Source: Amnimonas aquatica (GTDB lineage: Bacteria > Pseudomonadota > Gammaproteobacteria > Pseudomonadales > Moraxellaceae). From it: a stretch of 5,266 nt of DNA. The notes under the pieces are model-generated. The model was not told the origin of the DNA. It did no database searches and saw nothing but the letters and a program-made list of their open reading frames with translations. The stretch lies in contig NZ_PTQZ01000115.1 of NCBI RefSeq assembly GCF_002943415.1, forward strand, positions 331-5,596, written 5' to 3'. This document shows, one piece after another, positions 1 through 5,266 of this stretch (position 1 is its first letter; each line of letters opens with the position of its first letter). The position numbers and the translations under genes are program-made.

Positions 1-1
1 G

Positions 2-925
2 GTGCGGGCGCGCCAGCCGCTGGATGAGCCCGTGGTGGTGGCCGCGCTCTATCATTTCGCCCGGCTCGACGATTTCCGCGACCTGCGCGAGCCGCTGCTG
101 GCGCTGTGCCAGGCGCAGGACATCCGCGGCACGCTGCTGCTGGCGCAGGAGGGCGTGAACGGCACCATCTCCGGTACCCGCGTCGGCATCGATGCCGTGC
201 TCGCCCGGCTGCGCGCCGATCCGCGCCTGGCCGCGCTGGAGCACAAGGAGTCGTTCAGCGACCGGCACCCGTTCCTGCGCCTGAAGGTGAAGCTGAAGCA
301 GGAGATCGTCACCCTCGGCGTGCCTTTCGTGGACCCGAACGCGGTGGTCGGCACCTATGTCGATCCGCAGGACTGGAACGCGCTGATCAGCGATCCGGAC
401 GTGGTGGTGATCGACACCCGCAACGACTACGAGGTGGCCATCGGCACCTTCGCGGGCGCGGTCGATCCGAAGACGCGCAGCTTCCGCGAATTTCCGCGCT
501 ATGTGAGCGAGCAGCTCGATCCGGCGAAGCACCGCAAGGTGGCCATGTTCTGCACCGGCGGCATCCGCTGCGAGAAGGCATCGAGCTACATGCGCCAGCA
601 GGGCTTCGAGACGGTCTACCACCTCAAGGGCGGCATCCTGAAATACCTGGAGGAAGTGCCGGAATCGGAGAGCCTGTGGCAGGGCGAGTGCTTCGTGTTC
701 GACGAGCGCGTGGGCGTGACCCACGGGCTGAAGGCGGGCGAGGCCGGGCTCTGCCACGGCTGCCGCCGCGCGGTGACGCCGGCCGATCGGGAGTCGCCGA
801 AATACGAGGAAGGCATCAGCTGCCCTGCCTGCCATGACGAGCTGACCGGAGAGCAGCGTGCCCGCTTCGCCGAGCGCCGCCTGCAGCTGCGGCTGGCGGC
901 GGAACGCGCCGGGAAGGCTGAATGA
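2..925 (+). CDS. trhO: tRNA uridine(34) hydroxylase, rhodanese-domain protein TrhO (YceA family); start uncertain
   Basis: This family uses oxygen to hydroxylate uridine 34 in the anticodon of certain tRNAs, giving 5-hydroxyuridine, a step towards the 5-oxyacetic acid type wobble modifications; it acts in the cytoplasm. The N-terminal part (about residues 10-110) is the acylphosphatase-like TrhO domain, with the family-typical [11 protein letters not shown] (48-58) and [18 protein letters not shown] (89-106). A rhodanese domain follows (about 125-220), with VIDTRNDYE (136-144) and the active loop CTGGIRCEK, putting the catalytic cysteine at residue 184. The C-terminal tail has [11 protein letters not shown] (233-243) and two CxxC pairs (Cys251/254 and Cys274/277) that may bind metal. 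At 307 residues it is shorter than E. coli TrhO (about 350) and resembles the short alphaproteobacterial form. The start is unsure: GTG at base 2 has no visible upstream sequence, GTG codons at 32, 35 and 38 are also possible, and the true start may lie outside the window. The family assignment is firm. Confidence 0.95.
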   Translation: MRARQPLDEPVVVAALYHFARLDDFRDLREPLLALCQAQDIRGTLLLAQEGVNGTISGTRVGIDAVLARLRADPRLAALEHKESFSDRHPFLRLKVKLKQEIVTLGVPFVDPNAVVGTYVDPQDWNALISDPDVVVIDTRNDYEVAIGTFAGAVDPKTRSFREFPRYVSEQLDPAKHRKVAMFCTGGIRCEKASSYMRQQGFETVYHLKGGILKYLEEVPESESLWQGECFVFDERVGVTHGLKAGEAGLCHGCRRAVTPADRESPKYEEGISCPACHDELTGEQRARFAERRLQLRLAAERAGKAE

Positions 926-926
926 T

Positions 927-962
927 GCTGCGCCGTGCCGTCGCCGCGGGTCGCGGCGCAGC
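927..962. terminator. GC-rich hairpin(s) after trhO, possible terminator
   Basis: Two alternative hairpins lie directly after the trhO stop. The outer one pairs GCTGCGCCG (927-935) with CGGCGCAGC (954-962), nine perfect base pairs. The inner one pairs CGCCGCG (942-948) with CGCGGCG (952-958), seven perfect base pairs around a three-base loop. They share bases and cannot both form fully. The position between convergent genes suits a terminator acting in either direction, but neither side has a T-run, so a classical intrinsic terminator is not shown; in such GC-rich DNA chance pairing is also possible. Confidence 0.3.
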
Positions 963-969
963 CCGGCGT

Positions 970-984
970 GACGCCTCAGGCGTC
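970..984. repeat. Small perfect hairpin with the UPF0149 stop codon in its loop
   Basis: GACGCC (970-975) and GGCGTC (979-984) form a perfect six-base-pair stem, and the three-base loop (976-978) is exactly the TGA stop of the minus-strand UPF0149 gene. No T-run follows on either strand. It may contribute to transcript 3'-end formation or stability, or it may be chance. Confidence 0.35.
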
Positions 985-1539
985 GGGGGCGTGGAACAGC
1001 AGGTAGAGCGCGGTGATCAGCTCGGGAATCTGGCTGGTCATGTCCTTGAGCAGCTTGCGGTCGCGGCGCAGCACCTGCAGGTCGGGATCATCCACCAGGT
1101 CGGACAGCACCACCATGGGCAGGGTCAGGTCGGCGATTTCATCTTCGTCGGCGGCGTACCAGCGGTCCTCGTCGAGGAACAGGGCCTCCATGAAGCCGAC
1201 GCACCAGTCGCTGAGCTCGTTGGGTTCGGTCGGGTGCGCGGTCAGCGTGCACGGCAGTTCCAGGCGCGAGCCGTGGTAGAGCACGGCGTGGATGCTCTTC
1301 TGCCAGGCGCGCAGCTGTTCGCGCAGGGCGTCCGAGGCGGCGGCGTCGGGCAGCGGCTGTTCGTCCTCGAAGAAGGCGGCCAGGGCGTCGTCGTCGAGCG
1401 TGCCGCGCGGACCCACGGTGAGGGCGGTGAGGAAGCCGTGCGCACCCATGAAGTCCAGTCCGTGCGCGTTGGCCTCGCTGTCGAGGAAGGTTTCCAGGGC
1501 TTCGAGGGTGGTGCCCGGCAGGGCGTACTGTTCGTGCAT
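976..1539 (-). CDS. UPF0149 (YgfB/YecA-like) family protein
   Basis: A 187-residue acidic, probably cytosolic protein of the UPF0149 family, to which E. coli YgfB and the N-terminal part of YecA belong. The biochemical role is not established in general; Pseudomonas YgfB has been linked to regulation of a peptidoglycan amidase gene, but that should not be transferred here without further evidence. Visible family signatures are LDFMGAHGFLTALTVGP (28-44) and the tryptophan/glycine motif DWCVGFMEAL (111-120). Aspartate and glutamate are abundant, especially DEDEIADL (131-138). The C-terminal SEC-C zinc motif of full-length YecA proteins is absent, and the length fits the short YgfB-like group (E. 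coli YgfB is about 190). The start is ATG at 1537-1539, with GGAG six bases upstream. The reading frame continues upstream to 1800, but that would overlap recQ and shows no family similarity. It is convergent with trhO and divergent from recQ. No signal peptide or membrane segment is seen. Confidence 0.88.
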   Translation of the reverse strand: MHEQYALPGTTLEALETFLDSEANAHGLDFMGAHGFLTALTVGPRGTLDDDALAAFFEDEQPLPDAAASDALREQLRAWQKSIHAVLYHGSRLELPCTLTAHPTEPNELSDWCVGFMEALFLDEDRWYAADEDEIADLTLPMVVLSDLVDDPDLQVLRRDRKLLKDMTSQIPELITALYLLFHAPDA

Positions 1540-1545
1540 GACGGT

Positions 1546-1549
1546 CTCC
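1546..1549 (-). promoter_or_regulatory. Ribosome binding site of the UPF0149 gene
   Basis: On the minus strand GGAG lies six bases before the ATG at 1539. It decides this start over in-frame codons further upstream, one of which (Met, ten codons earlier in MRTRTPETVM) would need translation to start within the divergent spacer. Confidence 0.6.
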
Positions 1550-1564
1550 GGTGTGCGAGTCCGC

Positions 1565-1570
1565 ATTGTA
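1565..1570 (-). promoter_or_regulatory. Possible -10 box for the UPF0149 gene
   Basis: TACAAT on the minus strand matches the sigma-70 -10 consensus at five of six positions in an otherwise very GC-rich region. It would start transcription roughly 20 bases before the ATG at 1539, leaving room for the GGAG site. No convincing -35 box is visible at the right distance and there is no extended -10 TG, so this is only a candidate. No comparable box is seen for recQ on the plus strand within the spacer. Confidence 0.3.
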
Positions 1571-1592
1571 GTGTCGCCGGCACGCCGGCGGC

Positions 1593-1597
1593 GAGGG
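1593..1597 (+). promoter_or_regulatory. Ribosome binding site of recQ
   Basis: GAGGG lies seven bases before the ATG at 1605 and supports that start rather than the internal ATG at 1704, which has no purine-rich site before it. A second ATG follows at once (1608) and is equally within reach of this site. Confidence 0.6.
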
Positions 1598-1604
1598 AAA
1601 AGGC

Positions 1605-3542
1605 ATGATGCTGGATGGGTGGGAAACGGTGCCGGCGGTCGACGGATCGCGGCAGGGTGGTACCGACAAGGGGGTCGCGGCCCTGCGCGCGCAGCTCGCC
1701 GGCATGGCGCCGGAGCTGCGCGCGCGCGAGGCGCTGCGCCATGTCTGGGGCTACGATGACTTCCGCGGCCGCCAGGCCGATGTGGTGGAGACGGTGGCAT
1801 CCGGCCGCGATGCCCTGGTGCTGATGCCCACCGGCGGCGGGAAGTCGCTGTGCTACCAGGTGCCGGCGCTGATGCGGCGCGGCACCGCGGTGGTGGTGTC
1901 GCCGCTGATCTCGCTCATGCAGGACCAGGTCGCCACGCTGCTGCAGCTGGGCGTGCGCGCGGCCTACCTGAGCAGCAGCCTGGAGGCGCACGAGGCGCGG
2001 GCGATCGAGTCGCAGCTGCTCGACGGCCGCCTCGACCTGATCTACATGGCGCCCGAGCGCCTGGTGACGCCGCGCGCGCTGGACCTGCTGGCGCGCGTGG
2101 ATATTTCGCTGTTCGCCATCGACGAGGCGCACTGCGTGTCGCAGTGGGGCCATGATTTCCGCGCCGACTATCTCGGCCTGTCGGTGCTTGCCGAGCAGTT
2201 CCCGCAGGTGCCGCGCCTGGCGCTGACCGCCACCGCCGACCTGCGCACGCGCGCCGACATCGTCCGTCTGCTGAAGCTGGAAGCGGCGGAAGTGTTCATC
2301 AGCAGTTTCGACCGGCCCAACCTGTTCTACCGCATGCTGCCGCGCCTGAACGCGCTGGAGCAGCTCACCGATTTCATCAAGCGCGAGCACGCCGGCGACG
2401 CCGGCATCGTCTACTGCCTGTCGCGCGCCAAGACCGAGAAGGTGGCGGAGGCGCTGCGCGCGCGCGGCTTCCCGGCGCTGGCCTACCACGCCGGTCTGCC
2501 GGCGGCCGAGCGCGAGGCCAACCAGACCCGCTTCCTGCGCGAGGAGGGCGTGATCGTGGTGGCGACCATCGCCTTCGGCATGGGCATCGACAAGTCCAAT
2601 GTGCGCTTCGTCGCGCACCTGGACCTGCCCAAGAGCGTGGAGGCCTACTACCAGGAAACCGGGCGCGCCGGCCGTGACGGCCTGCCGTCGACCGTGTGCC
2701 TGTTCTACGGCCTGCAGGATGTCATCAAGCACCAGCAGATGCTCAGCCAGTCGGAAGGCAGCGAGGAGCACAAGCGCCACGAGCGCCGGCGCATCGACGC
2801 CATGCTGCAGCTGTGCGAGACCACCGACTGCCGGCGCCAGCTGCTGCTGCGCTACTTCGACGAGCACATGGCGCAGCCCTGCGGCTACTGCGACACCTGC
2901 GCCGAGCCGGTGGCGACCTGGGATGCCACCGAGCCGGCGCGGCTGGCGCTGTCGGCGGTCTACCGCACCGGCCAGCGCTACGGCGTGGAGTACGTGGTCG
3001 AGGTGCTCACCGGCAAGCGTTCGGAGCGTGTCGGCGACAATCGCCACGACCAGCTGGCACTGTTCGGGCAGGGCAGCGACACCAGCCTGAAGACCTGGCG
3101 CAGCATCTTCCGGCAGCTGCTGGCCAAGGGCCTGCTGCTGGTCGATCCGGACGGCTACGGCACCCTGCGTCTGTCGCCGGACTGCCGCGCCCTGCTCAAG
3201 GGCGAGGTGGCGCTGACGCTGCGCCGCGACCGCGACACCCTCACCGCCCAGCGCAGCGCCCGTGGCGGTTCGCGCGCCGCCGCTTCGGTGGCCTCCGCAG
3301 ACCAGCCGCTGTGGCTGGCGCTGCGCGCGAAGCGGCGCGAGCTGGCGGAGGCGCAGGGCGTGCCGCCCTATGTCATCTTCCACGACAGCACGCTGCTGGC
3401 CATGATCGAGCACATGCCGCTGAGCCTGCGCGAAATGCGCCAGATCGGCGGCATCGGCGACAGCAAGCTGGAGCGCTACGGCGACGATTTCCTGGCGGTG
3501 ATCCGCGACCACGTCGATGGCGCGTCCGGGGCGGGTGCTTGA
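1605..3542 (+). CDS. recQ: ATP-dependent DNA helicase RecQ
   Basis: RecQ is a 3'-to-5' superfamily 2 DNA helicase of recombination and repair, acting with RecJ and RecA on gaps, stalled forks and double-strand breaks. All domains are present. The helicase core has motif 0 YDDFRGRQ (50-57), Walker A PTGGGKS (75-81, Lys80), DEAH (173-176) with the aromatic-rich loop [10 protein letters not shown] (177-186), LTATAD (207-212), [11 protein letters not shown] (320-330) and motif [14 protein letters not shown] (348-359). The zinc site is Cys409, Cys426, Cys429 and Cys432 (PCGYCDTC). The winged-helix RQC region covers about 442-540 and a C-terminal HRDC domain about 566-640, including [13 protein letters not shown] (585-597). 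The length is 645 residues against 609 in E. coli; most of the difference is an N-terminal extension of about 25 residues and the alanine/serine-rich linker before HRDC (about 549-565). The start at 1605 is chosen for its GAGGG site. It overlaps the next gene by four bases, so the two are probably cotranscribed. All key residues are intact and the enzyme should be active. Confidence 0.97.
   Translation: MMLDGWETVPAVDGSRQGGTDKGVAALRAQLAGMAPELRAREALRHVWGYDDFRGRQADVVETVASGRDALVLMPTGGGKSLCYQVPALMRRGTAVVVSPLISLMQDQVATLLQLGVRAAYLSSSLEAHEARAIESQLLDGRLDLIYMAPERLVTPRALDLLARVDISLFAIDEAHCVSQWGHDFRADYLGLSVLAEQFPQVPRLALTATADLRTRADIVRLLKLEAAEVFISSFDRPNLFYRMLPRLNALEQLTDFIKREHAGDAGIVYCLSRAKTEKVAEALRARGFPALAYHAGLPAAEREANQTRFLREEGVIVVATIAFGMGIDKSNVRFVAHLDLPKSVEAYYQETGRAGRDGLPSTVCLFYGLQDVIKHQQMLSQSEGSEEHKRHERRRIDAMLQLCETTDCRRQLLLRYFDEHMAQPCGYCDTCAEPVATWDATEPARLALSAVYRTGQRYGVEYVVEVLTGKRSERVGDNRHDQLALFGQGSDTSLKTWRSIFRQLLAKGLLLVDPDGYGTLRLSPDCRALLKGEVALTLRRDRDTLTAQRSARGGSRAAASVASADQPLWLALRAKRRELAEAQGVPPYVIFHDSTLLAMIEHMPLSLREMRQIGGIGDSKLERYGDDFLAVIRDHVDGASGAGA
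1685..1725. repeat. Long inverted repeat (13-bp perfect stem) inside the 5' part of recQ
   Basis: Bases 1685-1697 pair perfectly with 1713-1725. Within the 15-base loop, CGGC (1700-1703) can pair with GCCG (1709-1712), leaving ATGGC as the terminal loop. The hairpin starts 80 bases after the recQ ATG and lies in the poorly conserved N-terminal extension; its tip carries the in-frame ATG at 1704 (Met34). The pairing is read directly from the sequence. Any regulatory effect is inference. Confidence 0.6.
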
Positions 3543-4330
3543 GCACGCAGGCCGACCTTTTCCGGCAGGCCGGGCCGGCGGAGCACGGCTTTCCGGCCGA
3601 TGCGGGCGTGCGCCCGCTGCCGGCCTGGGAGCTGGTGCGCAGCAAGCGCCGCACCCTGGCCATACACATCCGCCAGGACGGCCATGTGCAGGTACGCGCG
3701 CCGCTGCGCCTGCCGCGCCGTGACATCGAGGATTTCGTCGCCAGCCGCGCGGACTGGATACACCGCCACCTGGACGAGATCGCGGCGCGCGGGCCGCGGC
3801 CGCAGTGGCACGAGGGCTGGGGTGATGGCCGCAGCTGGTGGCACGAGGGCGAGGCGCTGCCGGTGCGCTGTCTGGCGCCCGGCCAGCGCCTGCCGGGGGT
3901 TTCGCTGCGTACCCGGGTGGCGCTGCATGACGGCGGCCTGTGGGTGTCCGCCGCTCTGGCCGGCGACTCGGCCGCCATTGCCGATGCCCTGCTGCGCTGG
4001 CAGTCGGCGCGCGCGGCCGAGGTGCTGCCGGCCAGCGTCGATGCGCTGGTGGCGCGTTTCGGCGAGGACTGGCGGCCGTCGGACCTGCGCCTGCGGCACA
4101 TGCGCTCGCGCTGGGGCAGCTGCTCGCGCGACGGCCGCATGACCCTGAGCACGCAGCTCATGCATGTGCCGCCGGCCTGCCGCGACTACGTGATCTGCCA
4201 CGAGATGAGTCATTTGCGCGAGTTCAACCACGGCCCGCGCTTCTATGCCTGGCAGGAGCACCTGTGTCCGGACTGGCGCGCGCGCCGCGATGACATGAAG
4301 CAGTGGGCGGAGCGCCTGCGCGGCGGCTGA
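3539..4330 (+). CDS. YgjP-like (DUF45) zinc metallopeptidase-type protein
   Basis: The C-terminal half carries the full signature of the YgjP/DUF45 family, often labelled M48-family metallopeptidase: [15 protein letters not shown] (190-204), the zinc motif HEMSH (221-225) and the third ligand region NHGPRFY (230-236), so the likely ligands are His221, His225 and His231 with Glu222 catalytic. Then comes the family-typical CPDW (243-246). The substrate is not settled; E. coli YgjP has been reported to act on UTP, while the fold resembles SprT-like and zincin peptidases. No signal peptide or membrane segment is seen, so it is probably cytosolic. The start is TTG at 3539, overlapping the recQ stop in TTGA, with G-rich sequence (3528-3535) just upstream; this gives 263 residues. 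GTG codons at 3608 or 3635 are alternatives, but the family's N-terminal domain begins near residue 29, so these would cut close to it. The open frame extends further back within recQ but that part has no family similarity. It is coupled to recQ and its role there is unknown. Confidence 0.9.
   Translation: MSTQADLFRQAGPAEHGFPADAGVRPLPAWELVRSKRRTLAIHIRQDGHVQVRAPLRLPRRDIEDFVASRADWIHRHLDEIAARGPRPQWHEGWGDGRSWWHEGEALPVRCLAPGQRLPGVSLRTRVALHDGGLWVSAALAGDSAAIADALLRWQSARAAEVLPASVDALVARFGEDWRPSDLRLRHMRSRWGSCSRDGRMTLSTQLMHVPPACRDYVICHEMSHLREFNHGPRFYAWQEHLCPDWRARRDDMKQWAERLRGG
3798..3850 (+). repeat. Imperfect direct repeat inside the YgjP-like gene
   Basis: The 13-base GTGGCACGAGGGC occurs at 3805-3817 and again at 3838-3850, 33 bases (11 codons) apart and in frame, so the protein reads WHEG twice (residues 90-93 and 101-104). 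A second shared block, GGCCGCAG, precedes each copy (3798-3805 and 3827-3834) but with a different offset. It looks like a small local duplication at the junction of the N-terminal helix region and the following beta-rich part. Confidence 0.5.
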
Positions 4331-4388
4331 GACGGCCTAGGCGGGGCTGACGGCACGGCGGTGCGCGAGCTGACGCGGGGGCGCCGGC

Positions 4389-4401
4389 TCACCGCGGGTG
4401 A
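4389..4401. repeat. Small hairpin in the convergent gap, weak terminator candidate
   Basis: TCACC (4389-4393) and GGTGA (4397-4401) form a five-base-pair stem with a three-base loop, just past the stop of the minus-strand peptidase gene. The stem is short and no T-run follows on either strand. The rest of the 80-base gap (4331-4410) shows only an eight-base palindrome, GCCTAGGC, at 4335-4342 and no gene. Confidence 0.2.
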
Positions 4402-4410
4402 CTCTGGCGA

Positions 4411-5266
4411 TCAGCTGCGCAGGGCGACTTCCAGCCACTTCTTGACGCGGTTGGCGTCGCCGATGCGGGTGTACTTGCCCCACGAGTCCATGAGCACGAT
4501 CACCACCGGCATGTCCTCGATGTGGGCCATCATGACCAGGCAGCGGCCGGCCTCGTTGATGAAGCCGGTCTTGGACACGCCGATGTCCCATTCCGGCTTC
4601 TTCACCAGGCCGTTGGTGTTGTTGTACTGCAGCACCTGGCCGCGCGAGGTGACCTGGTAGGACGGCATGGTCGAGAAGGCGCGGATGTCGGGGTAGCGGT
4701 AGGCGGCCTGGACCATCTTGGTCAGCTCGCCCGGCGTCGACACGTTGCCGCCGTGCAGGCCGGTGCCGTCGTAGAAGTGGGTGTTCGGCATGCCCAGGCT
4801 GCGGGCCTTGCGGTTCATGGCGTCGAGCGCCGCCGACAGGCCGCCCGGATAGGTGCGGGCGAGCGCCGAGGCGGCGCGGTTCTCCGAGGCCATGAGCGCG
4901 AGCAGCAGCATGTCTGCACGCGTCAGCGTGGTGCCGACGCTGAGGCGCGAATGCGTGTGGCGCAGATGGTCGACATCGGCCTCGGTGATGGTGATGGGGT
5001 CGTTCAGGTCGAGACCGGCGTCGAGCACGATCATGGCCGTCATCAGCTTGGTGATGGAGGCGATGGGCATGCTCTGGTGCACGTTCTTGGCGTACAGCAC
5101 TTCGCCGGTGCGGGCATTGGTGATGAGCGCGGCTCGCGACTCGATGGCCAGCGGCACGTCGAGGCGGCTTTCGATGAGGTCCGGGCCGGCACGGCGCTGC
5201 TGGGCGGCGATTTCGGCGGCGGACAGCACCACGGGGGCGGCGACGGCGGCTTTCTTGGCGGTCGAG
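4411..5266 (-). CDS. pbpG: D-alanyl-D-alanine endopeptidase, PBP7/PbpG type (peptidase S11), 5' end outside window
   Basis: A low-molecular-weight penicillin-binding protein of family S11, expected in the periplasm, where PBP7 enzymes cut D-Ala-meso-diaminopimelate cross-links in peptidoglycan. All three active-site motifs are present: SITK, with the nucleophilic serine codon at 5058-5056; SEN, beginning at 4887; and KTG at 4572-4564. PBP7-like stretches include PIASITKLMTAMIVLDAGL, DMLLLALMASENRAA and KTGFINEAGRCLVM. The frame stays open to the right edge: before the GTG at 5232 it reads STAKKAAVAAP, an alanine/lysine-rich stretch typical of the segment after a signal peptide. The GTG is therefore probably an internal valine, and the true start with its signal peptide lies beyond the window. 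About 284 residues are visible against about 310 in full-length E. coli PBP7. The long C-terminal domain of PBP5-type carboxypeptidases is absent, which supports PBP7. It converges with the YgjP-like gene and is not part of the recQ operon. Confidence 0.93.
   Translation of the reverse strand, partial: STAKKAAVAAPVVLSAAEIAAQQRRAGPDLIESRLDVPLAIESRAALITNARTGEVLYAKNVHQSMPIASITKLMTAMIVLDAGLDLNDPITITEADVDHLRHTHSRLSVGTTLTRADMLLLALMASENRAASALARTYPGGLSAALDAMNRKARSLGMPNTHFYDGTGLHGGNVSTPGELTKMVQAAYRYPDIRAFSTMPSYQVTSRGQVLQYNNTNGLVKKPEWDIGVSKTGFINEAGRCLVMMAHIEDMPVVIVLMDSWGKYTRIGDANRVKKWLEVALRS

Noticed and set aside
1576..1589. GCCGGC repeated twice in the divergent spacer, possible operator
   Set aside because: The six-base unit is self-complementary and common in GC-rich DNA; two copies separated by two bases are not enough to claim a binding site.
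922..1608. Plus-strand open frame of 228 codons opposite the UPF0149 gene
   Set aside because: Its translation is V/G/Q-rich shadow sequence, while the minus strand encodes a recognisable family with a proper ribosome binding site.
1540..1800. Longer start for the UPF0149 protein
   Set aside because: The extra 87 residues are proline/arginine-rich, overlap the recQ 5' end in antisense, and lack similarity to the family; the ATG at 1539 has a good GGAG site.
1242..3512. A 756-codon open frame on the minus strand opposite recQ
   Set aside because: It is the antisense shadow of recQ; the translation is low-complexity (R, H, Q, A, L rich), matches no family, and its left end overlaps the true UPF0149 gene in another frame. 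Long antisense frames are expected in GC-rich coding DNA.
2696..3538. Upstream extension of the YgjP-like frame into recQ
   Set aside because: This part is alanine/arginine/proline-rich out-of-frame recQ sequence with no similarity to the YgjP family; the family-like sequence begins only after the recQ stop.
4335..4342. Eight-base palindrome GCCTAGGC in the gap after the YgjP-like gene
   Set aside because: Too short and without a loop or T-run to act as a terminator; no second copy is seen.
5230..5232. GTG as the start of the PBP7-type gene
   Set aside because: It would leave an exported enzyme without a signal peptide, and the frame remains open with lysine/alanine-rich sequence to the window edge; the real start is most likely outside.

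Overview
The window is a compact, GC-rich stretch (roughly two thirds G+C by eye) of ordinary chromosomal housekeeping genes from a proteobacterium. The PBP7-type serine peptidase, the UPF0149 (YgfB/YecA) protein and the E. coli-like RecQ point to a beta- or gammaproteobacterium. The first gene, trhO, is of the shorter form common in alphaproteobacteria and some others. I cannot name the genus. No mobile element, CRISPR array, tRNA or rRNA is visible.

Layout from left to right: (1) trhO (+), a rhodanese-domain tRNA uridine hydroxylase whose true start may lie just before the window; (2) a 50-bp convergent gap with two GC-rich hairpins; (3) a UPF0149/YecA-like acidic protein (-); (4) a 65-bp divergent spacer holding a ribosome binding site for each flanking gene and one possible -10 box; (5) recQ (+), a full-length RecQ DNA helicase with helicase core, zinc/RQC region and HRDC domain; (6) a YgjP-like zinc metallopeptidase (+) that overlaps the recQ stop by four bases and probably starts at TTG; (7) an 80-bp convergent gap without a convincing terminator; (8) a PBP7/PbpG-type D-alanyl-D-alanine endopeptidase (-), cut by the right edge, with its signal peptide missing.

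The only clear operon is recQ plus the YgjP-like gene, whose overlap suggests translational coupling. The other genes are separate transcription units with unrelated roles: tRNA wobble-base modification, DNA repair and peptidoglycan remodelling. I found no evidence of a new multi-gene system. The details most worth a second look are a 13-bp perfect inverted repeat early in recQ whose loop contains an alternative ATG, the TTG-started overlap, and a stop codon lying in the loop of a small hairpin.
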